Below are positions 13,623-16,123 of a stretch of 16,123 nt of DNA, piece after piece. This DNA is from Blautia sp. AF19-10LB (GTDB taxonomy: Bacteria > Bacillota > Clostridia > Lachnospirales > Lachnospiraceae), in NCBI RefSeq assembly GCF_003461245.1, contig NZ_QTWS01000051.1:1-16123 (forward strand), in the 5' to 3' direction. The notes below the pieces were generated by a model. The model ran no database searches, was not told the origin of the DNA, and saw only the letters and a program-made list of their open reading frames with translations. Each line of letters opens with the position of its first letter. The stretch's first letter is position 1. Both the position numbers and the translations under genes were made by a program.

Positions 13623-15293
13623 ATGGCTATGATGAACGAAATGGAATACAGAACAATCGGTTCGGCACTTGCCGGAGGGTATCGTGCAGCGGTCTATTGC
13701 AGGCTGTCAAAGGACGATGACCTGCAAGGCGAAAGTGCCAGTATCGCAAACCAGCGTGATATGCTGGAAAAATACTGCGAAAAGCAGGGATGGGAGGTTG
13801 TGGCAGTCTATCAGGACGATGGCTTCACAGGTCTTAATATGGAGCGTCCTGATTTACAGAGAATGTTGAGAGCCATTGAGCGCAGGCAAATCAACCTTGT
13901 CATCACGAAAGACCTCAGCCGACTGGGGCGTAACTATCTGCAAACCGGGCATTTGATTGAGGACTTTTTCCCAAGAAACGGTGTCCGCTATATCGCCATG
14001 AATGACGGTATCGACACCCTGCGTGATAACAACGATATTGCCCCGTTCAAGAATATCCTGAACGAGATGTACAGCAAGGATATTTCCAAGAAAGTCCATT
14101 CCTCTTATCTTCTGAAAGCGCAGAAAGGACAGTTTACCGGGTGTCTTGCCCCGTTCGGGTATCGGAAAGACCCGGAGGACAAAAACCATCTGCTCATTGA
14201 CGAGGAAACCGCCCCGATTGTGCGGCTGATTTTCGGATATGCCCTAAACGGTCATGGTCCGAACTATATCCGCAGACGGCTGGAGGAAGAAAAAATCCCC
14301 TGCCCCACATGGTGGAACCGGGAACGGGGGCTTCGCAATACCCGCACCAAATGGGAAAAGAAAGACCCGGAAAATGGGCGGTATATGTGGGACTTCTCCG
14401 TTATCAAAGACCTTTTGATGAATCCCGTTTACACCGGGGCGATTGCTTCCCAGAAAAAAGACTACCGTTTCAAAATCGGCACGATTGGGGAAAAGAAGCC
14501 GGAGGACTGGATTGTGGTGGAGGGACAGCATGAACCGCTGATTGACCGCATGAGCTTTGATATTGTGCAGAACAAGCTGAAATCCCGCCAGCGTCCGGGG
14601 CAGACCAATGAAATCAGCCTGTTTGCCGGACTGATAAAATGCGGCGAGTGTGGGAAATCTCTGACGATACGCTACACAAACGCAAAACATCCCCAGCAAA
14701 TTTATTCCTGCAAGACCTACAATGCCTTTGGAAAGAACCACTGCACCCAGCACCGGATTGATTATGACACCCTTTACAGCCATGTGCTGCGAAAAATCCG
14801 GGAATGTGCCAGAGCCGCCCTGATGGACGGGGAAGCGGTTGCCGACCGCCTGACCAATACCTGCGAAGCCGAGCAGCGGAAACAGCGGGAAGCAATGGAA
14901 CGCTCCCTTACAAGGGACGAGGAACGGATTGAGGTTCTGGACAAAATGGTAATGCGGCTTTATGAGGATATGATTGCAGGGCGTATCAGTGAGCAGAATT
15001 TCAACACCATGCTGGAAAAGACACAGACCGAGCAGACGGAGCTTAAAACAAAAGTGTCAGAGGGCAGGAAGCGGCTGTCCGATGAAGTCCAGCTTGCCAA
15101 TGACGCAAAACAATGGGTGGAAGCCATTCAGGAATACGCCAACATCACAGAGCTGGACGCAGCCACCCTTAACCGCTTAATCAAAGAAATCGTCGTGCAT
15201 GAGCGCATTGACGAAGATAAAATAAGACACATTTCTATCGAAATTCATTTTAATCTCAAACCCATCCCGGAGGTGGAACAGGTCACTGCCTGA
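13623..15293 (+). CDS. Large serine recombinase (TnpX-like)
   Basis: The 556 residues make this the integrase/excisionase enzyme of the IME. The resolvase domain at about 20-170 has Ser29 in VYCRLSKDD as the nucleophile and the RLGRN segment in KDLSRLGRNYLQTGH. Then follow the Recombinase domain (about 190-310), a zinc ribbon with Cys340, Cys343, Cys363 and Cys374 (CGECGK and YSCKTY), a coiled coil at about 415-490 and a DUF4368-type C-terminus. The length is a little below that of Tn4451 TnpX (about 700 residues). There is no ribosome site of its own; translation probably depends on tnpW, whose stop is adjacent. It sits next to the right attachment site, as usual. Confidence 0.93.
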   Translation: MAMMNEMEYRTIGSALAGGYRAAVYCRLSKDDDLQGESASIANQRDMLEKYCEKQGWEVVAVYQDDGFTGLNMERPDLQRMLRAIERRQINLVITKDLSRLGRNYLQTGHLIEDFFPRNGVRYIAMNDGIDTLRDNNDIAPFKNILNEMYSKDISKKVHSSYLLKAQKGQFTGCLAPFGYRKDPEDKNHLLIDEETAPIVRLIFGYALNGHGPNYIRRRLEEEKIPCPTWWNRERGLRNTRTKWEKKDPENGRYMWDFSVIKDLLMNPVYTGAIASQKKDYRFKIGTIGEKKPEDWIVVEGQHEPLIDRMSFDIVQNKLKSRQRPGQTNEISLFAGLIKCGECGKSLTIRYTNAKHPQQIYSCKTYNAFGKNHCTQHRIDYDTLYSHVLRKIRECARAALMDGEAVADRLTNTCEAEQRKQREAMERSLTRDEERIEVLDKMVMRLYEDMIAGRISEQNFNTMLEKTQTEQTELKTKVSEGRKRLSDEVQLANDAKQWVEAIQEYANITELDAATLNRLIKEIVVHERIDEDKIRHISIEIHFNLKPIPEVEQVTA

Positions 15294-15298
15294 CCTGT
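15278..15298 (+). other. Perfect hairpin over the recombinase stop codon
   Basis: ACAGGTCA and TGACCTGT pair perfectly over a CTGCC loop; the TGA in the right arm is the stop codon. No T-run follows, so transcripts may run on into the ICE. A weak second stem GTCC/GGAC is next to it. Confidence 0.5.
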
Positions 15299-15343
15299 CC
15301 TGCCGGGACGGTTCTCTTAAAAACACCATATAGATTTTTGTAC

Positions 15344-15412
15344 GCCGCCGCCCGCCATCGAGCAGAGTTTTACACCTAATTGGGGATAAAACAGTTGATG
15401 GCGGGCGGTGGC
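15344..15412. repeat. 16-bp inverted repeat across the right IME junction
   Basis: GCCGCCGCCCGCCATC at 15344-15359 is the reverse complement, at 15 of 16 positions, of GATGGCGGGCGGTGGC at 15397-15412. The first arm is in the element and the second is maff2 coding DNA, with the crossover between them. Confidence 0.65.
15383..15402. other. Right attachment site of the IME
   Basis: GGGATAAAACAGTT (15383-15396) repeats the left site exactly, then G instead of C, then ATGGC. Element sequence is on the left and maff2 on the right. Predicted crossover dinucleotide CA at 15392-15393. Confidence 0.8.
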
Positions 15413-15466
15413 ATCGTACTGATTGGAATAAACCTGATTCCACAGCTTGCAACTTTGTTTGGATAA
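15383..15466 (+). pseudogene. maff2, 3' part, separated by the IME
   Basis: In the maff2 frame this encodes GIKQLMAGGGIVLIGINLIP and ends QLATLFG, the second hydrophobic segment of Maff2. It continues the fragment at 4151-4309 in the same frame when joined at the shared 14 bases. It has no start of its own. Its stop lies 4 bases before the VirB6-like ATG. Confidence 0.85.
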
Positions 15467-15470
15467 ATAA

Positions 15471-16123
15471 ATGGGTGGAATAACCGAAAAAATAACAGAG
15501 TTCATAAAGGATCTGCTAACAGGCTGGATCACATCAAACCTGGATACCATGTTTACCGATGTAAATACCAAAGTAGAAACGATTGCTGCGGAGGTTGGGA
15601 AAACACCCCAAAATTGGAACAGTGGCATTTTTTCCATGATAAAAAATCTGTCGGATAATGTCATTGTCCCCATTGCGGGGATGATTATTACATTTGTACT
15701 GTGTTATGAGCTGATTTCCATGATTATGGAAAAAAACAATATGCACGATACGGATACGTTTATGTTTTTCAAATACATTTTCAAGATGTGGGTAGCGGTA
15801 TATCTTGTTACTCATACTTTTGATATTGCGATGGCAATTTTTGATGTAGCGAATCATGTGGTATCCAATGCTGGCGGTATGATAACCGGTTCCGCATCTA
15901 TTGATGTTACAGAAGCATTGAAAACGCTTCTTGAAACGCAGATTGAAGATATGGGAATCGGAGAATTACTGGGGCTTGGTCTGGAAACGATGCTGGTCAG
16001 TTTATGTCTAAAAATCATATCAGTCCTGATTACCGTCATTTTATATGGACGAATGATAGAAATATATCGCGCGTCCAGAAGCGCCGCTTTTCATCCAAAG
16101 GCGGTGTGCGGGCATTTTGGGAA
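15471..16123 (+). CDS. VirB6/TrbL-like T4SS membrane protein, N-terminal part
   Basis: Reading from the ATG, MGGITEKITEFIKDLLTGWI leads into several hydrophobic segments (about 60-80, 95-120, 160-190), and LISVLITV-type helix followed by YGRMIEIY. This is the VirB6/TrbL-like protein that follows maff2 in Tn1549-type ICEs and forms part of the inner-membrane channel. It runs off the window. There is no visible ribosome site; in the intact ICE it would be coupled to maff2, which the IME has split. The last 60 or so bases are GC-rich and read RASRSAAFHPK, where relatives usually continue with L and a hydrophobic APIP motif, so the gene may be disrupted near 16055. Confidence 0.75.
   Translation, partial: MGGITEKITEFIKDLLTGWITSNLDTMFTDVNTKVETIAAEVGKTPQNWNSGIFSMIKNLSDNVIVPIAGMIITFVLCYELISMIMEKNNMHDTDTFMFFKYIFKMWVAVYLVTHTFDIAMAIFDVANHVVSNAGGMITGSASIDVTEALKTLLETQIEDMGIGELLGLGLETMLVSLCLKIISVLITVILYGRMIEIYRASRSAAFHPKAVCGHFG

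Larger units (their letters stand above)
4293..15392 (+). mobile_element. Integrative mobilizable element (Tn4451-like serine recombinase, MobQ relaxase) inserted in maff2
   Basis: The boundaries follow from the split maff2 gene and the 14-bp direct repeat at its ends, giving an element of about 11.1 kb. It encodes TnpV, TnpW and a large serine recombinase at the right end (the Tn4451 toolkit), a MobA/MobL relaxase with a MobQ-type oriT, a CHC2/VapE replication module with a candidate origin, and three or more cargo genes. It has no VirD4, VirB4 or other secretion genes, so it is mobilizable and not self-transmissible. The backbone is clearly more GC-rich than the ICE around it. Insertion of serine-recombinase IMEs into maff2 of ICEs has, to my recollection, been reported in streptococci, which makes this a likely ICE-targeting strategy. 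Confidence 0.88.

Noticed and set aside
14244..14783. 179-codon minus-strand frame opposite the recombinase
   Set aside because: Antisense shadow of the conserved recombinase and zinc-ribbon domains.
15854..16039. Minus-strand frames at 15317-16039
   Set aside because: Antisense to the VirB6-like gene, whose membrane segments are convincing.
16054..16123. Group II intron 5' end at the right edge of the window
   Set aside because: The sequence after GAAATATAT does not begin with the GTGCG pattern, and too little is visible to support an intron.

Overview
The window looks like a low-to-mid GC gut Firmicute (Lachnospiraceae or a related Clostridia family). The evidence is the Tn1549-type conjugation genes with AGGAGG ribosome sites and frequent TTG starts, and the Tn4451-type TnpV, TnpW and large serine recombinase genes. 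The DNA is a nested mosaic: a mobilizable element of about 11.1 kb sits inside a conjugation gene of an integrative conjugative element (ICE), and both carry cargo of different base composition.

Layout. Bases 1-1277: the C-terminal part of a very AT-rich reverse transcriptase of the Abi/DRT (defence) type, followed by a terminator. Bases 1332-4309: ICE backbone, with PcfB, the VirD4 coupling protein, a hairpin-rich spacer and the 5' two thirds of maff2. A 25-bp near-perfect palindrome occurs on both sides of the pcfB-virD4 pair. Bases ~4293-15392: the inserted mobilizable element (IME). Bases 15383-16123: the remaining 3' end of maff2 and the start of a VirB6/TrbL-like membrane protein of the same ICE, cut by the window end.

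Inside the IME, in order: a small HTH protein, TnpV, a DUF1835 protein (cargo), a convergent XRE regulator, about 400 bp of structured non-coding DNA, a small operon (Cys-rich protein, RepA_N-like protein, DUF3847 protein), a MobQ-type oriT with the nic motif on the minus strand, a cargo pair (TfoX-like protein and a divergent signal peptidase II), a MobA/MobL relaxase, a CHC2 zinc-finger primase-like protein, a VapE-type helicase, an iteron array with an AT-rich spacer that resembles a replication origin, TnpW and the recombinase.

How it should work. The recombinase would excise and insert the element at a 14-bp identity in maff2. The relaxase would nick oriT and pass the strand through the ICE's own VirD4 and type IV secretion channel, since the IME carries no coupling protein. 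Primase, helicase and the iteron origin would allow replication of the circular form. The arrangement of CHC2 primase, VapE and a downstream iteron/AT-rich origin recalls phage satellites (SaPI/PICI), here joined to a conjugative relaxase. That combination, the oriT placement and the unusual signal-peptidase cargo are the points most worth following.
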